From Paraburkholderia silviterrae (GTDB lineage Bacteria > Pseudomonadota > Gammaproteobacteria > Burkholderiales > Burkholderiaceae), in NCBI RefSeq assembly GCF_004353915.1, contig NZ_SMRP01000018.1, positions 61,647 to 122,233 of the forward strand: a DNA stretch of 60,587 bases, read 5' to 3'. The notes under the pieces are model-generated. The model saw nothing but the letters and a program-made list of their open reading frames with translations, was not told the DNA's origin and ran no database searches. Positions 8,550 through 17,199 of the stretch are shown one piece after another (positions within the stretch are counted from its first letter, which is position 1; every line of letters begins with the position of its first letter). Position numbers and translations under genes: made by a program.

Positions 8550-9279
8550 TCACGGATCAATTTTCCGGCTGATACCGAAACCGCAAATCTGATAACCCGG
8601 CTAATCACGGCGGGACGGGCGAACAAGGCCGATCCGGACGACTGCAGCCGTCACGGTGTAGTCCATGCATGCCAATATGCGTAGTTTGACCACATTTAAC
8701 ATTGCACCCCGACTGTCTCCGGCCGGTCTGCGGACGGCCGCGACGCCCAACCGGCCTGCGCGTCGTGCCGTCGCGCGAAGACCGCAAGATCCGGATGGCG
8801 GGGCACGCCCCGCCCCTGACCGCAAAAAGACTGTCAGGGCAGACGCTCACGCCTGACGGGCCGCCGTTCGCGGTGCCGTTCCACGCGACGCGGCAGGGCC
8901 GCGTCGCCGCGGGTCCATCGATCCATGGCGCATGATACGGCGGTCGTCACCCGGATATCCGGCGAACGTCACCCGGGTCCAGCCGGGGTGCGCCAGAGCG
9001 TATGAGAGGTCAGTGGGTTTCACGGCGAGACTGACAAAAAGTCCCATGTCATCGGGACAGAAGGGGACATTTTGTCATGACTGACGGCGACTTCAATCCT
9101 GGGCCAGCACCTGGGCGCCGCGCGGCAGCGCAGCCTGGACGCGACGCCTGGCCCGGGCTCCTGAGCGCAAGCGTGTACCTTGTGCCTGTCCACGCTAGTA
9201 CCAGGTTTGGGCTGGACGCCAGAAAGAATTGTAGAGTTAGGGGATCAGTCCGCAAGCATTCCACCCGTGGAGGTCCGCA
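8550..9279. other. Gene-free interval with a possible old mobile-element end
   Basis: No credible gene. It carries the inverted repeat described at 9032-9077. The rest is GC-rich sequence with overlapping short frames and no motifs. Confidence 0.4.
9032..9077. repeat. Imperfect inverted repeat TGACAAAA(A/T)GTCCC
   Basis: The arms TGACAAAAAGTCCC (9032-9045) and GGGACATTTTGTCA (9064-9077) match at 13 of 14 positions around an 18-bp centre. The pattern resembles the terminal repeats of some insertion sequences. It lies in a gene-poor stretch after a nuclease relic, so an IS scar is plausible. It could also be a protein-binding site. Confidence 0.5.
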
Positions 9280-10059
9280 ATGCCTACCGAACGATTCACG
9301 TTTCCAGGATCGGATGGACAACAGCTTTCCGGCCGGCTCGAGCTGCCTGACACGGAGCCTCGCGCGTTCGCCCTGTTCGCGCATTGCTTCACCTGCGGGA
9401 AGGACGTCTTCGCGGCGAGCCGGATCGCCCAGGCGCTGACCGAGCACGGGATCGCCGTGCTGCGGTTCGATTTCACGGGGCTTGGCGCGAGTGAAGGCGA
9501 ATTCGCGAACACCAACTTTTCCTCGAACTGCCGCGACCTGATTGCGGCGGCCGATCATCTGCGCGCGACGCACCGCGCGCCCGCGCTGCTGATCGGCCAC
9601 AGCCTGGGCGGTGCCGCCGTGCTGGCCGCGGTGTCGGACATCACGGGCGCCGAGGCCGTCGTCACGATCGGGGCGCCGAGCGATCCCGAGCACGTGACGG
9701 GGCTCTTCAAGGACTACCTGCCGCAAATCGAGGCCGAGGGCGAGGCACAAGTCCAGTTGTCGGGACGGCCGTTCCGGATCAAGCGGCAGTTCCTCGAGGA
9801 CGTCGCCGAGCAGCGGCTGACGGAGAAGATCGCCGGCATGGATCTCCCCCTGCTGGTGATGCACGCGCCCGACGACTCGACGGTCGGCATCGTCAACGCG
9901 AACCACATTTTCCGGGCCGCACGGCATCCCAAGAGCTTCATCTCGCTGGCCGGGGCGGACCACCTTCTGTCGCGCAAGCCCGACGCCATCTACGCGGCGA
10001 ACGTGATTGCGGCGTGGAGCGAGCACTACCTCGACGCGAACGGCGCCGAGGGAGCTTAG
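9280..10059 (+). CDS. Alpha/beta hydrolase resembling the N-terminal half of hydrolase-OsmC proteins
   Basis: The protein has 259 residues. FALFAHCFTCGKDVFAASRI and VLRFDFTGLGASEGEF are typical of the hydrolase half of bifunctional alpha/beta hydrolase/OsmC proteins (about 400 residues). The nucleophile is the Ser of IGHSLGGAAVL, the acid the Asp of MHAPDDSTVG and the base the His of GADHLLSRK. The OsmC domain that usually follows is absent: the gene stops after the hydrolase and the next gene is on the other strand. A GGAGG lies upstream of the ATG. Free-standing homologues are known, so this need not be a truncation. Substrate unknown. Confidence 0.8.
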   Translation: MPTERFTFPGSDGQQLSGRLELPDTEPRAFALFAHCFTCGKDVFAASRIAQALTEHGIAVLRFDFTGLGASEGEFANTNFSSNCRDLIAAADHLRATHRAPALLIGHSLGGAAVLAAVSDITGAEAVVTIGAPSDPEHVTGLFKDYLPQIEAEGEAQVQLSGRPFRIKRQFLEDVAEQRLTEKIAGMDLPLLVMHAPDDSTVGIVNANHIFRAARHPKSFISLAGADHLLSRKPDAIYAANVIAAWSEHYLDANGAEGA

Positions 10060-10192
10060 CGCAGTTATTTCAAACCCGAGTGGATGACCAAACCGGGCGT
10101 CAGCTTTGCAGGACACGGCTGCGATCGACGGGAATGGCATGGCTGTACACCCAGCCGAGGGAGATCAGGCCCACGAAGCAGGATTTGGGTGG

Positions 10193-10825
10193 TTAGAGCA
10201 ATTTGCAGGCCTCGTCAAAATCCAGGCGCGGGCTGCGCGGGAACAGCCCTGCCGGATCACCATAGCCCAGATTGCAGAGGAAATTCGACTTGATGTGGCT
10301 GTCGGGAAAGTACTCCTGCTGGAACGCTCCCTCTGGTGCGCTCGCAGGAAAAAATTCATGGTCAACTTTTGTGTGATCGAACCCGGACATCGGCCCACAG
10401 TCCAGTCCAAGCGAGCGGGCAGCAAGGATGAAATAAGCCCCCTGTAGCGAGCTATTGCGCCGTGCCGTGACCTCGGCCAGTTCCGGTGTGTCGGCGAACC
10501 AGGCTCGCGCATCTGCGTGCGGGAAGAGTTTAGGCAGCTTGTCATAGAATTTGCCGTCATACGCGATGATGGCAGTCACCGGTGCACTCATCGTCTTGTC
10601 GATATTGCCTGGTGCCAATGCCGGCAGGAGTCGTTGCTTCGCTTCCTGGGTCCGCAGGAACAGGATACGTGCCGGGCTGCAGTTTGCGCTTGTTGGACAC
10701 CACTTCATCAGCTCGTAGAGTTCGCGCAATGTGTCATCACTGACCGGTTGAGGCAGCCAGCTGTTGTGGGTTCGAGCCTGACGGAACAGCAGATCCATCC
10801 CTTCTTCATTCAATCGCTTGTCCAT
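10193..10825 (-). CDS. Nitroreductase-family protein, malonic semialdehyde reductase RutE-like
   Basis: The protein has 210 residues, close to the usual ~196 of RutE. KWCPTSANCSPARILFL (FMN phosphate and ring contacts), RNSSLQGAYFILAARSLGLDCGPMSGFD and FLCNLGYGDPAGLFPRSPRL are characteristic of the RutE/HadB subfamily. RutE reduces the malonic semialdehyde formed in the Rut pyrimidine pathway. No other rut genes are nearby, so here it may act as a general FMN-dependent reductase of aldehydes, quinones or nitro compounds. It is convergent with the hydrolase at 9280-10059. Confidence 0.85.
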   Translation of the reverse strand: MDKRLNEEGMDLLFRQARTHNSWLPQPVSDDTLRELYELMKWCPTSANCSPARILFLRTQEAKQRLLPALAPGNIDKTMSAPVTAIIAYDGKFYDKLPKLFPHADARAWFADTPELAEVTARRNSSLQGAYFILAARSLGLDCGPMSGFDHTKVDHEFFPASAPEGAFQQEYFPDSHIKSNFLCNLGYGDPAGLFPRSPRLDFDEACKLL

Positions 10826-11343
10826 ATTTGCCTCCCAACGGAAACGAACGCTGCAAGTTGGTTTCCCGTATCAGCAACCATGCAACACTGGAGCGTGGTG
10901 TGCCGTCCGGGCGTTTCGTAAACATCACGCGGCGGGTCAGCGATGTTCTGAGCGCAGCCCCGTTTGGGTGTTATAGACGTACAACGCGTCATTCACGGAA
11001 AATTTACGCGGCCGGGTACGGCCAACCGCGTCGGGCAGTAGTCGGCCACAACCGGACGGTCGACAGACGACCATCAATCGCCGACAATCCATTGTGCCCC
11101 TGAATTTGCAGGCAGTCTCATACTCACTAATGCTTGGAATCGCCCGTCCACGATTGATGGGGTGGCTCCTGCTGTGGATGGCGAGGCAATGTGAGGACAG
11201 ATATGTCAGATGTGAGCCATTACAAACCTACGACTCAATATTTGTTACGTATTTCTCGCTTGATCACTCGTTGCACCCTGTGAGTTTTAACTTTCCGCGC
11301 CACTTTCTTTTCAACAAGGGACTGTGTCCCGACTCGATGCGAC
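10826..11343. other. Gene-free interval
   Basis: I see no supported gene in this ~520 bp. Short frames lack ribosome-binding sites and recognisable composition. It should hold promoters for the reductase (minus) and the membrane protein at 11344 (plus), but none can be pinned down. Confidence 0.4.
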
Positions 11344-12063
11344 ATGGACACTAAAAAGAAACGCATCCTCGAAGTCTCCGCTTCGGCATTCTTAATAGCT
11401 TATGGAACCTATGGCGTTGTAGCCGATGACTTTGTGCTACCGGCCAAGGGAGGCGGGACGGTCACGCTCTATGGCTATCCTGCTTGGATCATGTACGCGG
11501 CGTTACTCTGTCTCGTTGGAAATCTGCTCGTAGACGCCTTCGGTGTAAGCGTCAGGCCCAACCAAGCGTCGCTATATCGTAAGGCCAAGGCACACATGGC
11601 CATAGCGGGCGGGGTCCTGTTTGTCTTGGCGCTAGTTCTTGGTCTAGTGAAGCATTCAAGGGATACGGTGTGTGAAAACACGGAATTACTGAGAATTGGG
11701 ATTCCGCAAACAACGTATTCTGCTGTGGTCTTTACCCGAGTTTGTCGTTGGCCAAAGGAGCCGGTGTCGGCAAAAAGCAGCCCGAGTCTTTTGATTGTTG
11801 TTGTGGGTAAAGACGAGAAATTACCGTCCGATATCCATTTTTCATCATTGATCTGGATGAATAGGGCGACGCTTAAAAAAATCATATGGCTCGACGGAAA
11901 ATTATTTGTTGTATATCAAGATGATAAGCACTTGAAAGACGGAGAGAAAACTCCTCAAGTTCGCAAAGAATTCCCTTTACCCGTCATGCTTGTCGATTTA
12001 GACGACCCAGCGAGAAAGGGTTTGCTTTATATGCCTCGGGAGTCGGGAGCGCGAGTTAATTGA
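11344..12063 (+). CDS. Unknown inner-membrane protein
   Basis: The protein has 239 residues and no family I recognise. Three hydrophobic segments are visible: about residues 10-27 (ILEVSASAFLIAYGTYGVVA), 45-65 (YPAWIMYAALLCLVGNLLVDAF) and 83-102 (MAIAGGVLFVLALVLGLVKH). A soluble C-terminal half of about 135 residues follows, with strand-rich segments such as PSLLIVVVGKDEK and KLFVVYQDDKH. The start is uncertain because no clear ribosome-binding site precedes ATG 11344. Moderate GC and isolation among unknown genes suggest accessory DNA. It could be an immunity-type membrane protein, but nothing proves that. Confidence 0.6.
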   Translation: MDTKKKRILEVSASAFLIAYGTYGVVADDFVLPAKGGGTVTLYGYPAWIMYAALLCLVGNLLVDAFGVSVRPNQASLYRKAKAHMAIAGGVLFVLALVLGLVKHSRDTVCENTELLRIGIPQTTYSAVVFTRVCRWPKEPVSAKSSPSLLIVVVGKDEKLPSDIHFSSLIWMNRATLKKIIWLDGKLFVVYQDDKHLKDGEKTPQVRKEFPLPVMLVDLDDPARKGLLYMPRESGARVN

Positions 12064-12359
12064 TACATTGAAATGACCCGGCTGCAATGCCAAACCTAAG
12101 CTTTGGATTTGGACGCCGACGTCCAGGGGGGCAATGATCGCCTTACGTAGACTCCTCCGAATGGCAGTTGACGAGCAATGCGGGCGTCCGCAATGGGTCG
12201 TTTTATGCCATTTGCATCGCGCGCACGCCCGAGACGATCATCGCGTTCGGTCATCGGGCGCTGAACGGCCACAAGCAGCCACTCGCCGTCAGCGGTCGGG
12301 CGGTACCTGCATTGCGCGAACTGCCGCCCAGAAGCCTCAAGATTCAGTCCTGGTAACAA

Positions 12360-12659
12360 TCAATGGCGGTGCGCGAAAATTGCGAGATAAGGTACGCCGA
12401 TCAAGACTAGGGCAATGCATCCGGCAATCCCCCACAGACATAGGACATAAGCTTTACTTGTACGGGCGCTGGGCTGCTGATTGGATGCAGGGTTTTGACG
12501 GAAAATTCGATTAATCACCACGCTACATCCCCCTGCAAGGAGACCGCTGATCACTATACCAGGCACTCTATGAGTAATAAGCGAGATAAGCACACCCAAC
12601 GCGCAAATGACGTGCAGGAAGCGTAGAGCGATTATCGTTTTGCTCTGAGTCACAGCCAT
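12360..12659 (-). CDS. Small three-segment membrane protein of unknown function
   Basis: The protein has 99 residues from ATG 12659, chosen because a GGGGGG(A) run sits 4-9 nt upstream and the hydrophobic part begins there; a longer open frame extends to 12902 but is basic and lacks a site. Hydrophobic segments lie at about residues 10-28 (IALRFLHVICALGVLISLI), 32-52 (VPGIVISGLLAGGCSVVINRI) and 70-92 (AYVLCLWGIAGCIALVLIGVPYL). No conserved family is recognised. Confidence 0.55.
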   Translation of the reverse strand: MAVTQSKTIIALRFLHVICALGVLISLITHRVPGIVISGLLAGGCSVVINRIFRQNPASNQQPSARTSKAYVLCLWGIAGCIALVLIGVPYLAIFAHRH

Positions 12660-12916
12660 ATTTCCCCCCCGTTCGTTGTACTCATGGCCGTTTGTTCTGC
12701 GGATGCTGGCCTGTAAGAGTATCTCACCAAGGGTGCGAACTCTTGGTTTCCGGCGATTTTTCACTTCTTGAACGTATCCTTCCCAACATTCGAAACGCCG
12801 CTCAGGGTCGACTTCGGCAAGTCGTCGTGGGACCGGGTGCGGCCAATTTGGGACGTTCGACACCACCTCATAAATCGTCGACAATCCGGACAACAAAGTC
12901 AAAGCGGGGCAGCGTC

Positions 12917-13501
12917 GTGATTAAGCAAGGGGCAGCGAGGTTGGTGGCAGTTGGGACGGTCTTAATCTGTATCAACTTCGTTTTCGGGGATGGCCCTGCC
13001 GTTTGTGAAGCACAGTCGATCGGTAGGGAGCAGGCGGCAAGCAAGCACTTCCGAGCTGAACAGATGCGACAGGTCAGTTCAGGGATCGACAAGTTGGTGT
13101 CCTTGCTTAAGGACGAATACGCAGCCGAGCCACCGAAAGGCCGGCAGATTCAGTTCATGGCAGTGTCGGGGTATGGGACGATCGCCGTTACAACGTTTAT
13201 CCTGGAAGGGTTCGCTGACGGAAACAACATCCATCAATTTCTAGCTATCTTCGGGCCACCGAACGAACCAGGTGAGACATCGCAACCTCGCTTCGCGCTG
13301 TCGGCACTGACTGAGGTCGGTGATGGATGTGCCGTCGATGCGCACCGTGTACATATTTCGGGACCGCGTAGCGATGGTTCGCTTCAATTGGTATTGCCGA
13401 CATTTTTCACCTCGACCACCGGGTCGTGCGAAGGACAGGCGCACCGGTCATTCGTATTGTTGTCAACACCGAACCGTCTCGAACCACTCGAAGTCCGATA
13501 G
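12917..13501 (+). CDS. Unknown exported protein
   Basis: The protein has 194 residues if GTG 12917 is the start. That choice places a signal-peptide-like stretch (LVAVGTVLICINFVFGDG) at the N-terminus and a GGGGC upstream; an ATG-type start inside the longer frame is possible. The mature part is soluble, with segments IAVTTFILEGFADGNN and LQLVLPTFFTSTTGSC and a pair of cysteines (around VGDGCAVDAH and TGSCEGQAH) that could form a disulfide. No family is recognised. It is one of several small exported proteins in this stretch. Confidence 0.5.
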   Translation: MIKQGAARLVAVGTVLICINFVFGDGPAVCEAQSIGREQAASKHFRAEQMRQVSSGIDKLVSLLKDEYAAEPPKGRQIQFMAVSGYGTIAVTTFILEGFADGNNIHQFLAIFGPPNEPGETSQPRFALSALTEVGDGCAVDAHRVHISGPRSDGSLQLVLPTFFTSTTGSCEGQAHRSFVLLSTPNRLEPLEVR

Positions 13502-13662
13502 AGGCGTCGACCTCCGCTAGCGCTTTTCGTTCGCGGCGGATTCCACATCGCGGCTAACACGTGATAGTTTGGCAGGCAGTAAGCTTTACCACGGCACGTA
13601 CCGTCGTGGCGATGGCTGGATGCGTCGAGGATTGGATACGGCACGGATTAAAGCATCATCGA

Positions 13663-14430
13663 TTAATTTCTAGCAAAACTATCAATCAAGGCAACAATCC
13701 TGCCCTCTATTTCAGGCCATTTATAAAGGTCCTTCTTTGTATAAGTAGCACTCGCCATCACGTGGAGTTTTGGCACAAGGAAACGCTGCTGACAAATGTC
13801 GAAGGTGCTAAAAGGCGTCACCCGCATTCGAAAAGTCTGGCAAAAAATAGTCGTATCTGTCGTTTTGTCGTAAAAATACTCGACATGCCCATACATTTGT
13901 TCCATTCCGTCATCAACGCTTTGCACTGATTCGAAATGCATTAAGTTAAATGGATGATTCTTATCGAGAATGTACGGCCCCCACTCCGGAATCATGTCGG
14001 GACGATCCTTGTCCAGGTTGAGGTGATAGCGTTTATCGAGAGAAACCATCAACCATGATCTCATGAACATAGTCTGTCGACTGGCCACGAGCCAATCTTG
14101 CTTGTCTTGTTCCGTTCGTATCGGCTGCAAGTTTGACATACGCAGCAGCATGCCAAACGTGTCAATTTCCGGATCTTTGTGAGCCGTTTGCGCAATCCCG
14201 GAAATATCAATCCGCGGCTCGCCCTCATGAATCACCGGCGCGAACAAATAATATCGAGGTATCTTTAAATTGACTCCGTTCATGACACCAAAAACGAAAT
14301 CGCCCGCATCAGACGTGTTAGCCGGATTCTCGGTCCCCGAACAAGCATCGAATTGCCAAAAACTAGCTGCGGCAATCGAAATCAGAATTAACGATTTCAA
14401 CCTTTGTGTCATAGAATTTCTGATGACCAT
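13663..14430 (-). CDS. Unknown exported protein, possible lipoprotein
   Basis: The protein has 255 residues (237 or more if it starts at the second Met, 14412). A signal segment SLILISIAAASFWQFDAC ends in a cysteine that could be a lipobox, although D at -2 is not ideal. The rest is a soluble domain with WGPYILDKNHPFNLMHFESV and GHVEYFYDKTTDTTIFCQTF. The gene has low GC and no visible ribosome-binding site. I do not recognise the family. Periplasmic proteins of this size next to candidate effectors are sometimes immunity proteins; that reading is speculative. Confidence 0.6.
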   Translation of the reverse strand: MVIRNSMTQRLKSLILISIAAASFWQFDACSGTENPANTSDAGDFVFGVMNGVNLKIPRYYLFAPVIHEGEPRIDISGIAQTAHKDPEIDTFGMLLRMSNLQPIRTEQDKQDWLVASRQTMFMRSWLMVSLDKRYHLNLDKDRPDMIPEWGPYILDKNHPFNLMHFESVQSVDDGMEQMYGHVEYFYDKTTDTTIFCQTFRMRVTPFSTFDICQQRFLVPKLHVMASATYTKKDLYKWPEIEGRIVALIDSFARN

Positions 14431-14519
14431 TTTTTGATGCTTTCGATGATGTCGTTGCTACGACTTCCTCTACACTCACCGTGATCTGTTCCCTCTTAAC
14501 GGTGAGCCGCTACGAGCGT

Positions 14520-14795
14520 TTATGAGTCTAGCGCGCTCGTGAGTATGATCCGGAAGCTCGGGTAAGTTTGTTTAAGTGCGGAGCGCATCGCCCACACGCT
14601 CGCAGGGACCGTGCAGGCCATACCCACTAGTATGCCGAGCACTGGGTGATGACGTCCAACACCCAGCGCGCCTTCCACGACGCCCACGAAAAAGCCGACA
14701 ATGAACGCCAGAAAAAAGCCAACGAGCACCGCTCGCCAAGCAAAAGCCCACCAAACACGAGTTGCCGCACCCCACGTCCAGTCGTCCTGCCTCAC
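14520..14795 (-). CDS. Small membrane protein
   Basis: The protein has 91 residues with two hydrophobic segments: about 15-45 (VWWAFAWRAVLVGFFLAFIV and following GFFVGVVEGAL) and 52-70 (PVLGILVGMACTVPASVWAM). Gly-rich helices give it a plausible bitopic hairpin. No family is recognised. It is separated from the exported-protein gene downstream by 89 bp on the same strand and may be co-transcribed with it. Confidence 0.55.
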   Translation of the reverse strand: MRQDDWTWGAATRVWWAFAWRAVLVGFFLAFIVGFFVGVVEGALGVGRHHPVLGILVGMACTVPASVWAMRSALKQTYPSFRIILTSALDS

Positions 14796-15253
14796 GGTAC
14801 CCCTCCACGTCGTCTTTTATGTATTGAATATCGGCAGATTCGCCTGTGGCTTTAGGTGTGAACTAGGTCGTGGAGCGCCTGCCGCGCCATGATACGCGTG
14901 CGTACCGACCAGATGCGGTTAGCGCCGTCCGCGCGCATCCGTAGACCGCATTGATTCTGTCACCGTTACGCCGGATGATTGTGTCACTACGCGCCAGACT
15001 ACCGCCCCCCGGCGCCCGAAGAGCTTGGTCGCCAAGTTGCATGGCGGCCGCGCGCCGACGGGTGCTGGCCGCCCGGACGAAGCGCTGCCGACCGTCGAGG
15101 CGAACTGCCGGTGCCGGCCACTTTGGGGCGTTCGACTTGGTCTCCAAGATCAACGACAATTTGTCGGAAGTGTCCTGCGGCCGCCAATAGTCGGTCGCCA
15201 CTTCGCGCTGTCAGTGCGATCATGGCCGCGCGGGATGCCGACCATCTGCGCTT
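14796..15253. other. Gene-free interval
   Basis: Only overlapping GC-rich short frames without motifs or ribosome-binding sites are present. I see nothing I can support here. Confidence 0.4.
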
Positions 15254-15805
15254 TTATTGTTGGGGACGCATTGCAATCATTTTCACCATCACCGACGAAG
15301 TCTCGCCTTTGATGATGGATCGCAGTATCAAGGTGGTGCCCGGACCTGAGATCCCGTGCCACTCGCTCGTTCTCGCGCCACTTTGATCGGTTTGCGGGGT
15401 AGCCGGCGGCAGCTTCATACCATCGATTAAAGCAGTGCGGAACCCGTCCACATCGGGCACCTGAGCAGCAACTGCGCAACTGGTTGCGACTCCTTTTGTA
15501 CCGTCCATCTCGTCCAGCAGGAGGGCGAAAGGACCTGTCGTTAGCCCCCCTACCCACATTTTGTGTCGAGTGACGCTGCCGTTCGTGCCAGGCGCCGACG
15601 TATCGCCCTGAAGGTGCATGTGCATGGCAGTCGCTTTTGCATCAACATGCGAAAACACCGGGAGTTCGAGATTACACATGACCTGAAAAGCATCAAGCAC
15701 CGAATGATCGCGATCCTTTGGCTGTGACGCAGGCTGCGCTCCGGCACAAAACGGGATCAGGAGAAGTGTGACGATGAGCTTTTGGATTCTCATTGATGAC
15801 GTCAT
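15254..15805 (-). CDS. Unknown secreted protein
   Basis: The protein has 183 residues from ATG 15805 (a second ATG at 15793 is equally possible; neither has a clear ribosome-binding site). The N-terminus is a signal peptide, IQKLIVTLLLIPFCAGAQPA, cleaved probably after AGA. The mature part contains MHMHLQGDTSAPGTNGSVT and ends with strand-like GTTLILRSIIKGETSSVMVK. No family is recognised. A 16-nt motif shared with the 12.8-kb region lies 105 bp upstream (15910-15925). Confidence 0.6.
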   Translation of the reverse strand: MTSSMRIQKLIVTLLLIPFCAGAQPASQPKDRDHSVLDAFQVMCNLELPVFSHVDAKATAMHMHLQGDTSAPGTNGSVTRHKMWVGGLTTGPFALLLDEMDGTKGVATSCAVAAQVPDVDGFRTALIDGMKLPPATPQTDQSGARTSEWHGISGPGTTLILRSIIKGETSSVMVKMIAMRPQQ

Positions 15806-15859
15806 TTGATTTTGGGCGAGGTGTTTCAGGGCCAAATCCGCATTGGATCGTAAAAACAA

Positions 15860-16537
15860 TGACGGATACTGTCATAAGGTGAACGGCCGTTTCCGGAATA
15901 TCTGAAGGACCGCTCAGGGTCGACTACGGAAGTTGGCGGTTGATGCTGCAGCGCACAACCAGCGCTCATTGCCGAACTTCCGAGTCCGGCCCGCTCCCTC
16001 AAGCGTCTGTGCAAGCCACCATCGCACAAGGCACCGACCGAATTGACGCGGAGAGCTCGTCGCCCCCTCGCCGTCAGGCAAACAAGTTTCCACCCAACCC
16101 CTGCCAACTCGACGGGTGTTCTCCGCCCCTGTCGAATATAAATTCCCAGCGTCCTCTCAAGAGTTGGAGTGCCCGCTCGATACGGAGCGGTTCGGCATGC
16201 ATGAGCTCAGGTTTCAATTATTCGCCGCGCCGCTCGTCTTATCGGTGTACGAGCCTGCGCAGGCCTGCCACGCGTCCGGAGGCATCTTGCTTTATGCCCC
16301 GTCCGGATACCCGGCCCCGATTGCGTTCCCTGTGGACGGCATCCGGGATTCCTGCCGCGGCATCCGATGCGCCCGCTGGTGAGCGCCCGATGGCCCTTCC
16401 TGCCAACGCACCGCGCCGCGGCGCCATGCCGGAGCGGTTTCCCTCGCCGGCTGCTTGCGCGAGTCGGCTCGTCTTCGATTCTATGCACGCGCTGTTGGCC
16501 GAACAAATGGAAGCTTTCAACCAAGGAGAAATGGGAA
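15860..16537. other. Gene-free interval upstream of the cysteine-hydrolase gene
   Basis: About 680 bp with open frames on both strands that overlap each other and lack motifs. It contains the 16-nt motif CCGCTCAGGGTCGACT (15910-15925), also present at 12798-12813, and a strong AAGGAG just before the next gene. Nothing else can be supported. Confidence 0.4.
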
Positions 16538-17188
16538 ATGGAACGATTTGGAAATGTAGCTGTGCACACCGGGGATGTGCTTTTGAAAGTCTCCACCGGC
16601 AATGTTACCCATACGATAATTCAGATCGGTCAGAAAACGGGAGCGAGTTCTGGTGGATTTTCAGACATAGTCCACGCAGCCATTTATGTAGGCTCGGTGG
16701 CGGGTCACAGCAAGGCGATCGCCGAGAGCGTCGGCTCGGGTTTGAGATTTCTTGAACCCAATGCTAATTCCCATTATTCGTGGCACGTATGGCATCTTGG
16801 AGGCAATCAGGCCTTGCGACACCTTGCAGCCGATCTGGCTGCAAATCTGGTGGAAAAAGCGGGAACCGACAATGGCTTTGGCAGCTATAGCCAAGGAGGC
16901 GCAACCATTTCGGCCTACAAAAGCGGCAACGTAACCAAAAACCCTGTTTCGGGCACGTTGGCGGAAGACATGATGAATGATTTCACAAGCCCGAACGGAA
17001 CGACCCGATCATTCTTCTGCTCGAATTTTGTTGTCCTTGCATATTCAATGGCAGCGCAAATGCTTGGACTTCCCGTAACAAGCGGGATAAATCTCAATTA
17101 CAAATATACCAGTCCGGCAGAAATGCAGAAATATTTCTCAAGAAATCACTCCTGGGTAAATGCCGGGGTTATCAATGGCGCTTATTGA
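16538..17188 (+). CDS. Permuted papain-like cysteine hydrolase (LRAT/NlpC-P60-like)
   Basis: The protein has 216 residues. GDVLLKVSTG near the start, H46 in SDIVHAAIYVG, and C161 in RSFFCSNFVVLAYSMA give the His-before-Cys order of the circularly permuted NlpC/P60 (LRAT, YiiX, YaeF) superfamily. These proteins act as peptidases, amidases or acyltransferases. AAGGAG lies 9 nt before ATG 16538, which decides the start. There is no signal peptide. Such domains occur in toxins and type VI effectors as well as in housekeeping lipid enzymes, and the surroundings of small exported proteins make an effector role possible. An IS-like element begins 12 bp after the stop. Confidence 0.7.
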   Translation: MERFGNVAVHTGDVLLKVSTGNVTHTIIQIGQKTGASSGGFSDIVHAAIYVGSVAGHSKAIAESVGSGLRFLEPNANSHYSWHVWHLGGNQALRHLAADLAANLVEKAGTDNGFGSYSQGGATISAYKSGNVTKNPVSGTLAEDMMNDFTSPNGTTRSFFCSNFVVLAYSMAAQMLGLPVTSGINLNYKYTSPAEMQKYFSRNHSWVNAGVINGAY

Positions 17189-17199
17189 TGGCGCGAATA

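Noticed and set aside
12134..12514. 126-codon plus-strand frame
   Set aside because: It overlaps the membrane-protein gene on the other strand, has mixed composition and no ribosome-binding site.
14863..15223. Several overlapping short frames on both strands
   Set aside because: No frame is favoured over the others; typical of GC-rich noncoding sequence.
17138..17199. Extension of the transposase frame past the IS end
   Set aside because: The codons lie in the 3' end of the cysteine-hydrolase gene and beyond the inverted repeat, so they are read-through, not part of the transposase.
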